IMG/VR virus record: IMGVR_UViG_3300043449_000735 | Coordinates: 1 to 38,565 of that record | From: a virus | Length of the DNA stretch: 38,565 nt | Direction: 5' to 3' (one strand) | Program-made: the position numbers and the translations under genes | The notes under the pieces: generated by a model | Databases searched by the model: none | Told to the model about the DNA's origin: nothing | What the model saw: only the letters and a program-made list of their open reading frames with translations | Part shown: one piece after another, positions 29,098-37,097 of the stretch | Layout of the letters: each line of letters begins with the position of its first letter | How positions within the stretch are numbered: the first letter of the stretch is position 1

Positions 29098-30684
29098 ATG
29101 CCTGTTCGTTATGACATTGCTTCTATGGTGCCGCAGATCAGCGGCGGCGGGGCTATCGACCCGTTGAACTATATGGCTCAAATGCGCCAGCAAGAGATGG
29201 CTGACGCTCAACTGAATCAAATGGCATTGCGCGGAAAATATCAAGATTTGGCAGCGCAGCGTGCGGCGGAAGCATCGCAGCTTCAGGCTGTAAAAGAACA
29301 GCGTATGACTGAAGAGTCTGATATTAGAAAACAAGCGGAACAAGAAAAATTACTTGCGAGCAAACTTAATCGTGTTTTTTCGGCATTAGGCCCGACAGCT
29401 AGCCAAGAAGAATATTTAAAAGTAACAAATCGCTTTAATAAAGATGACCCTGAATTTGCTGATTGGTTGCGTAGCCAACAGTGGAACGAAGATCTTTATA
29501 ACAGATTGACAGTTCCTGCCGAAAAATTGGCTGAACGTAAATATGAAAAAGGCCCAGAAGGAACAGGAACCTATATTGAATCCGGCATAGGCCGCGCGCC
29601 AAAATATATATTTCCTACGGATCCTGAACAACAGCGCATAATGGGACGCGAAGGCACGGGTAGAAACCCTATGTCTAGCGCGCAAGGCGTAGGACAGTTT
29701 ATAGATAGCACTTTCGTTGATACTTATCGTAAGACTTTTCCTGACCAAGCTAGAAGTCTTACTGAAGGTCTACCAGAAGATAGAGCCAAAGCACGTATTC
29801 TCGCGCAACGCGGCACAATGATAGACGCCCAAACGCCTATTGAAGTGCCTATGATGAATACATTTACGCGCGAAAATAAGAACGCGCTATCAAGAGCTAA
29901 TCTTGACCCGACGCTAGGAAACACGCGCCTAGCGCATTTCTTAGGCGCTGGCGGCGCGATTAATGTTCTTAAAGCTAATCCTAATACGCCGGTTGAAAGT
30001 CTGGTTTCGCAAGAAGCTATTCAGGCAAATCCAACGGTTCTTAAAGGTAAGACCGCAGGCGAAGTCTCTGCGTGGGCTAACAAGCAGATGGAAGGCGGCA
30101 TCACGCCAACTAAACTAGAGCCGTTAGGATCTACCAAACGCGCGGCACAAGATGGCGCGTTAGAAATCTTGACTGATATTGATTTAGACCCCGCAGGCGA
30201 TGACAGAATATCTAAGTTAATATTACAATCTACAAGCGGCGGTCTTCAGAAAGCTGTTGCCGGTGCGGTTGAATACGCTACTGGCGAAGCTACTCCCGGT
30301 ATGGAAGCTATCTCGCAATTAGAGACTTTTGCAAATAGTGCGGTATTAAAACAATTAGGCGGTAAGTTAGGCGGTAACATATCGGATACCGACCGTAAAT
30401 TTATCGAAAAAACTATGGCTGATATAGCTAATCCTGCGATAGGCGCAAACGCGCGTTTAAAAGGATGGCAAGAAGTCAAGCGTCGTCTAGCTAAATACGC
30501 CGACGTAGAACTACCATCGGCACCGACGCGCGGTAAAGCAGGCGAATCAATGGCGCAAGCTCCGGCTAAGTCTGTATCCGCGCCGCCAGCCGCCGTTGAG
30601 TATCTTCGCAGCAACCCAAATTTATCGTCAGCTTTTGATGCTAAATATGGCGCAGGCGCAGCCGCTAGTATATTAGGACGTTAA
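29098..30684 (+). CDS. Internal virion protein with lytic transglycosylase-like motif, 528 aa
   Basis: ATG 29098 has AGGTG at 29086-29090; a GTG at 29089 is an alternative. The N-terminal 130 residues are coiled (MRQQEMADAQLNQMALRG). At about residue 184 a soluble-transglycosylase pattern appears: GREGTGRNPMSSAQGVGQFI, with Glu as catalytic candidate and the typical GxGQF. A second helical region and an Ala/Pro-rich end follow. It would open a passage in peptidoglycan during DNA entry, together with the proteins on either side. Confidence 0.78.
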   Translation: MPVRYDIASMVPQISGGGAIDPLNYMAQMRQQEMADAQLNQMALRGKYQDLAAQRAAEASQLQAVKEQRMTEESDIRKQAEQEKLLASKLNRVFSALGPTASQEEYLKVTNRFNKDDPEFADWLRSQQWNEDLYNRLTVPAEKLAERKYEKGPEGTGTYIESGIGRAPKYIFPTDPEQQRIMGREGTGRNPMSSAQGVGQFIDSTFVDTYRKTFPDQARSLTEGLPEDRAKARILAQRGTMIDAQTPIEVPMMNTFTRENKNALSRANLDPTLGNTRLAHFLGAGGAINVLKANPNTPVESLVSQEAIQANPTVLKGKTAGEVSAWANKQMEGGITPTKLEPLGSTKRAAQDGALEILTDIDLDPAGDDRISKLILQSTSGGLQKAVAGAVEYATGEATPGMEAISQLETFANSAVLKQLGGKLGGNISDTDRKFIEKTMADIANPAIGANARLKGWQEVKRRLAKYADVELPSAPTRGKAGESMAQAPAKSVSAPPAAVEYLRSNPNLSSAFDAKYGAGAAASILGR

Positions 30685-32502
30685 ATGGCTAATCCATTTG
30701 ATCAATTTGACGATACTAATCCTTTCGATCAATTTGACGAAAAGAAATTCCGTTTTGCGTCGCCTGAAACTGAACAGGCAGGCGTAGGCGCGCTTGGCCG
30801 TTTAGGGCAGGCTACCGAAGAGTTTTTTACCAAACCAGTAGCGCCAGCGCCTGCCGCTGTGCAGGCCCAAGGTTATGATCCATTAGCCGAATACGCAGGC
30901 CGCGTAGCTGGAAACCTACCCCGCGACGTTACGCAAAGCGCCGCTGGTTTTACGCCCGAAGCCTTATCTGCTACAGGCGCGGCTTTACGTGATCGGCCAT
31001 TACAAACCTTATCTCAAGCCGGTGGCGCGGCGTTACGTGGTGTTGGACAATTTGTTCAACATCCGTTTGAGACATTTGCCGAAAATCCTTTTTCGACGGT
31101 AACAGGTTTACAAGGTGCATCGCTGTTACGCACGCCGACACAGATGGCGGCAAACGCTTTAGCACAGGCCGCGTATCCAAAAGTCCGTGCCGCGGTGTCG
31201 CCTACCAACCGTATGATTTATGACGTGTTTGGCGCGCCACAAATATCAGAGGCGCTGACACAAGCCGCTCCGGGCATGACAGTGCCACAAGCATTAGCCG
31301 ATATAAATGCGCCAAGAGCACAAGCTGTTGCAAGACAGGCGCGCGAACTTTTACCAGAAGAGACTCGCGCTGCTACGATGGCGCAGGAAGAGGCCCGCGC
31401 GGCTCAACTAGGCGGGATTGCAGGAACGCCAGAAGATATAGCGGCAGCTAAATCAGCTAGAGATGTTGAAGCTGCGCTTAACTATAATAGGGCGTTCAAA
31501 CAAGTTATGACTGAAACGCCTGAGTTAACGTCCATAATGGACAGGCCGTCAATGGAGACAGCTTTTAGTCGCGCGGCGCAAATAGCTGAAGAACGCGCAC
31601 AGCCTTTTCAGATAGGTAGAACTAAACCGGCTGAAGTAACTGAGTCTAAGATTCTAGACGAGTTTGGACGACCCGTTCAGAAATTCACGCCCGCTGAAAT
31701 AGCTAAATATCCTATGCAAAGTCTTCATTATGTGAAGATGGCGTTAGACGATATGGTTCGCAGCCCAAAAGATTTTGGTATTGGCGCGGCTGAAGTATCG
31801 GCTATTCGAGATACGCGGAAACAATTTATATCGCAGTTAGAAAACAATTCTAATTATGCGACGGCAAGAGCTACATACGCCGCGCAAAGCGTGCCGATAA
31901 ATAAAATGCAAGTGGCGCAAGAACTTGTCAAATCGGTAACAGATCCGCTTACGGAAGGGCTAACACGCGGCGGTATGTTTGCGCGTGCGATTGAGGAAGC
32001 CCCCAAGACAATTAAGCGTTCTACAGGGCAAGAATTTTTTAAAGAACTAAATGAAATATTCTCGCCTGAAGAGATGAAAGTTGTAAACGGTGTCCGCGAT
32101 GAATACCGGCGCACAAAATTAGCTGATGAACAAGCGCGTCTTGGCGCTAAAGCTGCGCCAGAGGTTGAAGAGTTAGCGTCGGCTAAGATTTCATCCGCGC
32201 TTAACATACCATTTCTTGACCGAACTTGGACTATTGCCAACACGTTAATTAGACGCTCGCTTGGTAAGATAGATGAAAACTTAGCGGTAAAGATCGGCAT
32301 GATGATGCAAGATCCGGCTGAGTTAAATAAAGCCATTACAAAAGCTAAAGATTACTATGCTAGGACTGAAAAAGGCGCGGCGGCTATAAAAGAAGGCCAA
32401 CGAAAAACAGTTCAGGCAATACCCAGAAAAGCAATCTCTGGCGCTGTTAGCTTCCAAAATGTAATGGCTCCGCAACAGAATCAAAATGCGATGGCGAGAT
32501 GA
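30685..32502 (+). CDS. Large internal virion/ejection protein, 605 aa
   Basis: It begins with a near-perfect doublet: NPFDQFDD then NPFDQFDE (residues 3-19). The rest is helical, Ala/Glu/Arg-rich with several amphipathic stretches (ESLSATGAALRDRPLQTL-like helices) and a conserved-looking segment MIYDVFGAPQISEALTQAAP. No catalytic motif. Its position at the end of the ejection block and its size fit a P22 gp16/gp20-like pilot protein. ATGA overlap with the next gene. Confidence 0.75.
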   Translation: MANPFDQFDDTNPFDQFDEKKFRFASPETEQAGVGALGRLGQATEEFFTKPVAPAPAAVQAQGYDPLAEYAGRVAGNLPRDVTQSAAGFTPEALSATGAALRDRPLQTLSQAGGAALRGVGQFVQHPFETFAENPFSTVTGLQGASLLRTPTQMAANALAQAAYPKVRAAVSPTNRMIYDVFGAPQISEALTQAAPGMTVPQALADINAPRAQAVARQARELLPEETRAATMAQEEARAAQLGGIAGTPEDIAAAKSARDVEAALNYNRAFKQVMTETPELTSIMDRPSMETAFSRAAQIAEERAQPFQIGRTKPAEVTESKILDEFGRPVQKFTPAEIAKYPMQSLHYVKMALDDMVRSPKDFGIGAAEVSAIRDTRKQFISQLENNSNYATARATYAAQSVPINKMQVAQELVKSVTDPLTEGLTRGGMFARAIEEAPKTIKRSTGQEFFKELNEIFSPEEMKVVNGVRDEYRRTKLADEQARLGAKAAPEVEELASAKISSALNIPFLDRTWTIANTLIRRSLGKIDENLAVKIGMMMQDPAELNKAITKAKDYYARTEKGAAAIKEGQRKTVQAIPRKAISGAVSFQNVMAPQQNQNAMAR

Positions 32503-32768
32503 CACCGATGGCTGAATATCAAGTGTTTTTTGATGTGGCCGTTGGAATCATCGGCGTCCTAGGCGGATGGGTATTAAATACCGTCTGGGGCGCTGTCAAA
32601 GATTTGCAAGAAGCCGATAAGGATCTGGCCGAAAAGGTTGGTGAAATCGAGGTGCTTGTTGCTGGTCGTTACATCACACGCGAAGAATTTAATACCGTGC
32701 TAAATCAAGTGTTTGCAAAACTTGACACCATTCGAGATCTTGTAAGCCAGAAAGCAGACCGGCGATGA
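32499..32768 (+). CDS. Membrane-anchored coiled-coil protein, holin-class candidate, 89 aa
   Basis: It starts in an ATGA overlap; ATG 32508 is an alternative. Residues of about 8-28 form one membrane helix (FFDVAVGIIGVLGGWVLNTV), followed by an acidic coiled-coil (DLQEADKDLAEKVGEIEVLV) and a second helix. Similar proteins commonly precede GH108 endolysins. A class III-like holin or lysis accessory is plausible; other membrane-adaptor roles cannot be excluded. It overlaps the endolysin gene by ATGA. Confidence 0.65.
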   Translation: MTPMAEYQVFFDVAVGIIGVLGGWVLNTVWGAVKDLQEADKDLAEKVGEIEVLVAGRYITREEFNTVLNQVFAKLDTIRDLVSQKADRR

Positions 32769-33268
32769 AAGAGAATTATCCACAGGCGCTTAAGCAGGTT
32801 CTCAAATATGAGGGCGGCTACGTTGACCATCCAAAAGATCCAGGCGGCCCGACGAATAAGGGCGTTACGCAAGCGGTCTATGACAGTTGGCGTAAATCAC
32901 AGAATCTCCCAACGCAAAGCGTGCGCGCTATTGCTGATTCGGAAGTTGCGGCGATTTACAAGAACCTCTATTGGGATCGTGTTTCTGGAGATAATTTGCC
33001 CGACGGCGTTGATTTTGCTGTGTTCGACTTTGCTGTCAATTCAGGCGTAAGCCGCGCAGCTAAGACACTTCAGGCCGTTGTCGGCGTTACACAAGACGGC
33101 GTGATCGGCCCTGCTACTATTCAAGCCACCAAGACTTACGTTGCTATGTCCGTCACGAACAAGCGGCTAGCGTTTATGCAGTCGCTGTCGATCTGGTCTA
33201 CGTTTGGCAAAGGCTGGTCTGCACGTATCGCTGACGTTAAAGCGCAGATACTCTCGCTTGTTGGATAG
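32765..33268 (+). CDS. GH108-type endolysin (N-acetylmuramidase), 167 aa
   Basis: The N-terminus KYEGGYVDHPKDPGGPTNKG is the family signature; Glu16 of EGGY is the catalytic candidate. The C-terminal domain (SGVSRAAKTLQAVVGVTQDG, VIGPATIQA) is a peptidoglycan-binding domain of the PG_binding_3 type. No signal peptide, so it needs a holin to reach the cell wall. The first codons contain a perfect DnaA-box sequence TTATCCACA (32776-32784), perhaps by chance. Confidence 0.93.
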   Translation: MKENYPQALKQVLKYEGGYVDHPKDPGGPTNKGVTQAVYDSWRKSQNLPTQSVRAIADSEVAAIYKNLYWDRVSGDNLPDGVDFAVFDFAVNSGVSRAAKTLQAVVGVTQDGVIGPATIQATKTYVAMSVTNKRLAFMQSLSIWSTFGKGWSARIADVKAQILSLVG

Positions 33269-33362
33269 AATTGTATATATCGTCGCGGTTGCCGCTTCGA
33301 TTTCATACGGTGCAAAACTAGCATTTATGCTTGGCATTTATTTTAGGAGGACACTCGAATGA
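33258..33362 (+). CDS. Possible TTG-initiated membrane microprotein, 34 aa
   Basis: An open frame from TTG 33258, inside the endolysin 3' end, to TGA 33360-33362 overlaps the next ATG as ATGA. It encodes DRIVYIVAVAASISYGAKLA followed by FMLGIYFRRTLE: one membrane segment with a basic tail. No clear ribosome site. The ATGA coupling and lysis location argue for it; the size argues against. Confidence 0.35.
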   Translation: MLDRIVYIVAVAASISYGAKLAFMLGIYFRRTLE

Positions 33363-33520
33363 TTAAGAATTGGAAAACCACGATCCCTGGCGTCATTACT
33401 CTTATCGGCGTCCTCTTCAACGCTTGGCAAACCAAAACGCTCGACTGGTCTTCGCTTCAGGCTGCGCTCGTCGCTATTGGTCTTATCGGCGCTAAAGATT
33501 TTAACGTCACGGGCGCATGA
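33359..33520 (+). CDS. Putative small holin, 53 aa
   Basis: ATG 33359 has an ideal AGGAGG site at 33345-33350, the strongest in this block. The protein has two hydrophobic stretches (IPGVITLIGVLFNAW and LQAALVAIGLIGA) separated by a polar KTLDWSS turn, suiting a two-helix membrane hairpin. It sits between endolysin and spanins and overlaps the Rz start by ATGA. Holin is inferred from topology and place. Confidence 0.65.
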   Translation: MIKNWKTTIPGVITLIGVLFNAWQTKTLDWSSLQAALVAIGLIGAKDFNVTGA

Positions 33521-33729
33521 CAACTGCTATCTTAATTGGCTTATTTTTAACGGTGCTCTATGGCGGCGTTAAAATGTTAATCGCTGACGCTTATGATCGA
33601 GGCCGGCGCGAGGAAGTTGTGCGTCGCATGGATCTTGCGGCTAAGTTAAAAGAAAGACAGACTAATGTCGTTATGGCCCCAAAAACCGTTGACGATACTA
33701 TTTCTGATCTCAACAACGGCACTTTCTAG
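33517..33729 (+). CDS. Rz: Rz-like inner-membrane spanin, 70 aa
   Basis: One N-terminal membrane helix (AILIGLFLTVLYGGVKMLI) is followed by a charged periplasmic helix (DRGRREEVVRRMDLAAKLKE). It is shorter than typical Rz (around 150 aa) but its gene contains the start of the lipoprotein Rz1 in another frame, the hallmark arrangement. It would join Rz1 to span the periplasm and fuse the membranes at lysis. Confidence 0.72.
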   Translation: MTTAILIGLFLTVLYGGVKMLIADAYDRGRREEVVRRMDLAAKLKERQTNVVMAPKTVDDTISDLNNGTF

Positions 33730-33886
33730 TTGCCAGACAGTCAGGGAAGGGTCATGCCCTCCCCTGGCTCAATACTCAGTCGCTCAACAGCGCGCTGTTG
33801 CCGCTGAACTGCGGCGGCTCCGTGGAACCGAAACGGCTCAGTTTATCATCGATTACGGCAAGCTCCGCGCGGCGTGTAGACTTTAG
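33665..33886 (+). CDS. Rz1: Rz1-like outer-membrane lipoprotein spanin, 73 aa
   Basis: A signal sequence (LTILFLISTTALSSC) ends in lipobox LSSC with lipidated Cys23. The mature part is about 51 residues. The gene starts 65 bases before the Rz stop in another frame and extends 157 bases past it. Its last 111 bases are antisense to the 3' end of the DUF6378-like gene. With Rz it completes the spanin complex and indicates an outer membrane in the host. Confidence 0.75.
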   Translation: MSLWPQKPLTILFLISTTALSSCQTVREGSCPPLAQYSVAQQRAVAAELRRLRGTETAQFIIDYGKLRAACRL

Positions 33887-34228
33887 CGGTTCGATCTTAG
33901 CTGGCTTCAGCTCAGTCCGCTTCTTGTATCCGATGTTCGCGCCGGTATCAGCTTTCTGCGCTATGTAGTCCGCAGCAAACTGCGCTGCAAACGCTTCATA
34001 GTTCATAGCGTCTACGCGGCTATCAAGATGCGTAGGATCATTAAACGCCCGCGCATTCTTAACGCAAACCATAATAATCGCCACCTCAAACGGATGGATG
34101 TCGCGCCCCAATCGCAACGATGCCAAGTCCGCTATAAGCTGGAAATTATTCTCGATGCCGCCATACGTTTCACCGCGTTCGGCGATGATATCAGCGGCCT
34201 GTCTTAGAAGATCGGTAGGTGTATGCAT
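33776..34228 (-). CDS. DUF6378-like conserved phage protein, 150 aa
   Basis: It begins MHTPTDLLRQAADIIAERGE and has the block RGETYGGIENNFQLIADLAS with a later VKNARAFNDPTHLDSRVDAM, which I recall as DUF6378 of phages. The fold is helical, with conserved acidic residues reminiscent of MazG-like nucleotide pyrophosphohydrolases, but I cannot confirm activity. The C-terminal ~40 residues are basic and overlap Rz1 on the other strand. Confidence 0.75.
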   Translation of the reverse strand: MHTPTDLLRQAADIIAERGETYGGIENNFQLIADLASLRLGRDIHPFEVAIIMVCVKNARAFNDPTHLDSRVDAMNYEAFAAQFAADYIAQKADTGANIGYKKRTELKPAKIEPLKSTRRAELAVIDDKLSRFGSTEPPQFSGNSALLSD

Positions 34229-34397
34229 CTTTCAACAATTCCTCTCTTTCGCGCAACACTCGCAGAATGTTGTAGCGTTGATGCAAGCGGGTCATAATAA
34301 AAGCGCGCCGCCCATTCGCGCGTTCATCCTGAAGCAGATCATAAATCTCCTTCTCGGATAAATCGGGTAATTTCTCGTTCAGTTCATGCCAGTGCAT
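34191..34397 (-). CDS. Small helical conserved protein, 68 aa
   Basis: It begins MHWHELNEKLPDLSEKEIYD and is mostly helical and highly charged (LHQRYNILRVLREREELLKD). Overlaps both neighbours (19 and 38 bases). I recall similar small proteins beside SNF2-type phage helicases. Possibly a helicase partner or regulator; unproven. Confidence 0.68.
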   Translation of the reverse strand: MHWHELNEKLPDLSEKEIYDLLQDERANGRRAFIMTRLHQRYNILRVLREREELLKDAYTYRSSKTGR

Positions 34398-35671
34398 AAT
34401 TCCTCCAACGCCAGTTCGGACATGGAGCGCTTGTCTCTTAGCGCGGTTTGGATCTTTTCATCGATGGTGTTAGCACAAATAATATTGTAGCACCAGACAT
34501 CTTTTGTTTGCCCGCTGCGATGCAAGCGCCCGATGGTTTGCTCATACAGTTCTAGCGACCACGGCAGCGACAAAAAGATAATCTTGTTGCCGCCGAACTG
34601 TAGGTTCAGCCCATGACCGGCGGACTTGGGGTGAATCGCTAATAGCTCGAGTTCACCTTTGTTCCACTTGTCCACAGCCTGTGGATCGTCCATAGTGGAG
34701 AGTTGTGGATAACATCTTTTAAGTTCTGCTAACTCTTCTTTGTAGTTATAAACAATGATCGTGTTCGCTCGTTGATTTTCTTCGAGTATTTCATCCAACA
34801 GATCAAACTTATGGGATCCGATCCATTCCGGCTTATCCAGTCCGTATATGAATCCGCTTGCGAGTTGTTGAAGCTTCTGCGTTACGACCGCCGCTGTCGG
34901 CGCTGTGATGGTTTGCCCCAGTTCTAGGACAAACTCTCGTTTCATCTTGTTGTACGGCTCCATATCCATTGTACAACGCATGTCAACGACATGTAGCTCC
35001 GGCAGCTTGTCCTTATACTCGCCGGCCTCTAGCACATATGTCGCCGGCTTGATCGTCGCCATTACGCTCGGCAGCGCATTAGGTAACGGCACCCATTGCT
35101 GATATTCGCGGTTCAAGCAGTAAAAATACTGTTGCAGGAACGCGCCTTTGCTGCGGCCTAGCAGCTTTTGATCAACGACCTTGCACTGGCCGAACACGTC
35201 CTCCAGGCCGTTAGACGTAAACGAACCAGTCAAGCCCCAGCGTATGTGGAAGCTGTCAAGTATTTTCAACAAATGCTTGAACCTTTTTCCACTGGGATTC
35301 TTGAGCCGCGTCAGCTCATCAAACACAACAGCGTCAAAGCCGGTAGGATCTATAGACGGGATGTTGTCATAGTTGATTACGACTACATCCGCTTCGCTTT
35401 CAAACGCTTCTCGGCGCTGCGCTGGCGTGCCAACAGCTACAGCGATGGGCATTTCAGGTGCCCACTTCGGCCCTTCGACAGGCCACACGTCGGTGCAGAC
35501 GCGCTTGGGCGCGAGCACTAACCAGCGCTGCACAAAGCCCTTTTCAAGCATGTCGCGCATAGCTGTTAATGTTATTGCAGTCTTTCCCGCGCCTACTGGC
35601 GCAAGGATCATAGCGCGGTTTTTACAGAATAAAAAATCCGCTGCTTCATCCTGATATGGTCGTAATTTCAC
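34379..35671 (-). CDS. SNF2-type superfamily 2 DNA helicase/translocase, 430 aa
   Basis: It begins MKLRPYQDEAADFLF, with Q-motif-like RPYQ. Walker A is APVGAGKT (residues 24-31), Walker B VVFDELTRLKN (about 115-125), motif III GLTGSFTSNG, and motif VI QTIGRLHRSGQTKD in the C-terminal RecA lobe. It translocates on double-stranded DNA and probably helps recombination or replication restart. It overlaps the VRR-NUC gene by 26 bases. The gene contains a perfect DnaA-box (complement at 34705-34713), perhaps by chance. Confidence 0.93.
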   Translation of the reverse strand: MKLRPYQDEAADFLFCKNRAMILAPVGAGKTAITLTAMRDMLEKGFVQRWLVLAPKRVCTDVWPVEGPKWAPEMPIAVAVGTPAQRREAFESEADVVVINYDNIPSIDPTGFDAVVFDELTRLKNPSGKRFKHLLKILDSFHIRWGLTGSFTSNGLEDVFGQCKVVDQKLLGRSKGAFLQQYFYCLNREYQQWVPLPNALPSVMATIKPATYVLEAGEYKDKLPELHVVDMRCTMDMEPYNKMKREFVLELGQTITAPTAAVVTQKLQQLASGFIYGLDKPEWIGSHKFDLLDEILEENQRANTIIVYNYKEELAELKRCYPQLSTMDDPQAVDKWNKGELELLAIHPKSAGHGLNLQFGGNKIIFLSLPWSLELYEQTIGRLHRSGQTKDVWCYNIICANTIDEKIQTALRDKRSMSELALEELCTGMN

Positions 35672-35933
35672 AGGCCCACCTATCGACTTGCTCTTTATTC
35701 CACAGACATGCGTAGCGCTGATTCATACGCTTCATGTCTTGTGCAAACACTTTCTGAAGCGCCGACAACTTGCCGCCGCTCGTTTTCAATTCGATGAACC
35801 ACGTCTCGCCGTTTGGTAAACAGACGATGCGATCACTCACCCCACGATGTGATAGTGAATTGAATTTGTAGGCTTCTCCGTCCATAGCGCGGACGGTTTT
35901 AACCAAATATTGCTCGATTTCTGATTCGTTCAT
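35646..35933 (-). CDS. VRR-NUC-type nuclease, 95 aa
   Basis: I start at MNESEIEQYLVKTVRAMDGE (complement of 35931-35933); the longer frame to 36002 would run over the divergent gene start. The PD-(D/E)XK core is clear: GVSDRIVCLP with D34, then ETWFIELKTSGGK with E48 and K50, followed by LSALQ. A stand-alone VRR-NUC domain, probably cutting branched DNA with the SNF2 helicase. No ribosome site is seen before this start, so it may be leaderless or start elsewhere. Confidence 0.85.
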   Translation of the reverse strand: MNESEIEQYLVKTVRAMDGEAYKFNSLSHRGVSDRIVCLPNGETWFIELKTSGGKLSALQKVFAQDMKRMNQRYACLWNKEQVDRWACEITTISG

Positions 35934-35943
35934 AAAAAAGTTA

Positions 35944-35970
35944 TTGCATAAACAAAAAAAGTTGTCTAGT
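35944..35970 (+). promoter_or_regulatory. Candidate rightward early promoter
   Basis: TTGCATAAACAAAAAAAG (35944-35961) followed by TTGTCTAGT resembles the two leftward elements at 11058-11081 and 10271-10294 if one base is gapped: TTG, TAA, CAAA, AAAG and TA are shared. It lies about 26 bases before the start of the first gene of the replication operon. Confidence 0.4.
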
Positions 35971-35995
35971 GTGATTCGCATAAGGGAGACATTAA

Positions 35996-37093
35996 ATGGC
36001 ACATTCTACTATCGTCGGGGGTTCTTCAGCAAAGCGCGTTAAAAATTGCCCTGGCAGTGTTGCATTAGTTACCAAAGTTCCGCCAAAGCCGTCGTCATCA
36101 TACGCTGAAGAAGGCACGTTCCTGCATGAGTGCATGGAGCGTATACTTAACGGCGAATCAATTGATACGTTTACCGACGCGACTGAGGAACAGCTCAATG
36201 AGAAATTACGGCCTGCATTCGCGGCGCTCGATGAGATCGATCCAGACGGAAAGCTTGAGTTCCAGACCGAAGTTCACGTCGCGTTTCCTGAACCATTGCA
36301 GGAAGTATTTGGATCTTGCGACGTTGTGGGGCGTCGCGGTGATACTGCTATTATTCTTGATTGGAAGTTCGGCAGCGGCGTCTGGGTTGACGCAGAAGAA
36401 AACGATCAGCTCATGTTCTACGCAGCCGCAGCTATGCACACAGAGAACTGCCGCTGGGCCTTTGAAGGCGTCAACAAAATTGAATGTATCATCGTCCAGC
36501 CCCCTCACGTCAAAATCTGGCAAACAACCCCAGGACGCATCAAAAACTTTGAGCGTGAATTGGTGCGTGCTATTCATTCTGCCATGCGTGAAGACGCCCC
36601 TCTAAAGAAGGGTGATCATTGTCGCTGGTGCGCTGCCAAAGCTATCTGTCCTTTGATGAATGGCGAAGCTAAACGCGCCGTAAAGACGCAACTTGATAAC
36701 CTGCCGGATCTTTCAGATGCTCTTAAACTTGCTGATTTACTTGAGCCGTGGATTAAGGATGTGCGAGACCTTGCTCTTCGCGCTATGGAAGATGGAAAAG
36801 AAATCGCAGATTTTAAATTGGTCTCAAAACGAGCAACACGCCAATGGGTTGATGCTGAAGGAGCGCGAGAAGCTCTTGAGCAAATGGGACTGGATATGTC
36901 GGAATTGATGGAGACGAAGCTCTTATCGGTAGCGCAAGCGGAAAAGGTGTTGAAAAAGCACAAGCTCGCTTTACCGAAAGATCATGTTGTGTCCATCTCA
37001 TCGGGCAACACAATCGCGCCAAGGACTGATCCAAGGCCGGCTGTGTCGCAACTCGGCCAGGATCTTCTGGCTTTTAGCAAAATGGAAAGATGA
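35996..37093 (+). CDS. DUF2800-type PD-(D/E)XK exonuclease, 365 aa
   Basis: GGGAGA precedes the ATG. The N-terminus SYAEEGTFLHECMERI holds H44 of the Cas4/RecB-like nuclease; D109 (FGSCDVVGRR) and D122-x-K124 (IILDWKFGSG) complete the core. A late CRWCAAKAICP may bind Fe-S with C18. DUF2800 proteins usually stand with phage polymerase and recombination genes. It would resect DNA ends for recombination. First gene of the replication operon. Confidence 0.88.
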   Translation: MAHSTIVGGSSAKRVKNCPGSVALVTKVPPKPSSSYAEEGTFLHECMERILNGESIDTFTDATEEQLNEKLRPAFAALDEIDPDGKLEFQTEVHVAFPEPLQEVFGSCDVVGRRGDTAIILDWKFGSGVWVDAEENDQLMFYAAAAMHTENCRWAFEGVNKIECIIVQPPHVKIWQTTPGRIKNFERELVRAIHSAMREDAPLKKGDHCRWCAAKAICPLMNGEAKRAVKTQLDNLPDLSDALKLADLLEPWIKDVRDLALRAMEDGKEIADFKLVSKRATRQWVDAEGAREALEQMGLDMSELMETKLLSVAQAEKVLKKHKLALPKDHVVSISSGNTIAPRTDPRPAVSQLGQDLLAFSKMER

Positions 37094-37097
37094 CAAA

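Noticed and set aside
35934-36002. Longer start of the VRR-NUC gene at 36002
   Set aside because: It would overlap the start and ribosome site of the divergent nuclease gene and the candidate promoter; conserved domain content begins after 35933.
36984-37097. Longer start of the 209-aa early protein
   Set aside because: The extra residues are a shifted reading of the DUF2800 nuclease gene; ATG 37098 directly follows that gene's stop.
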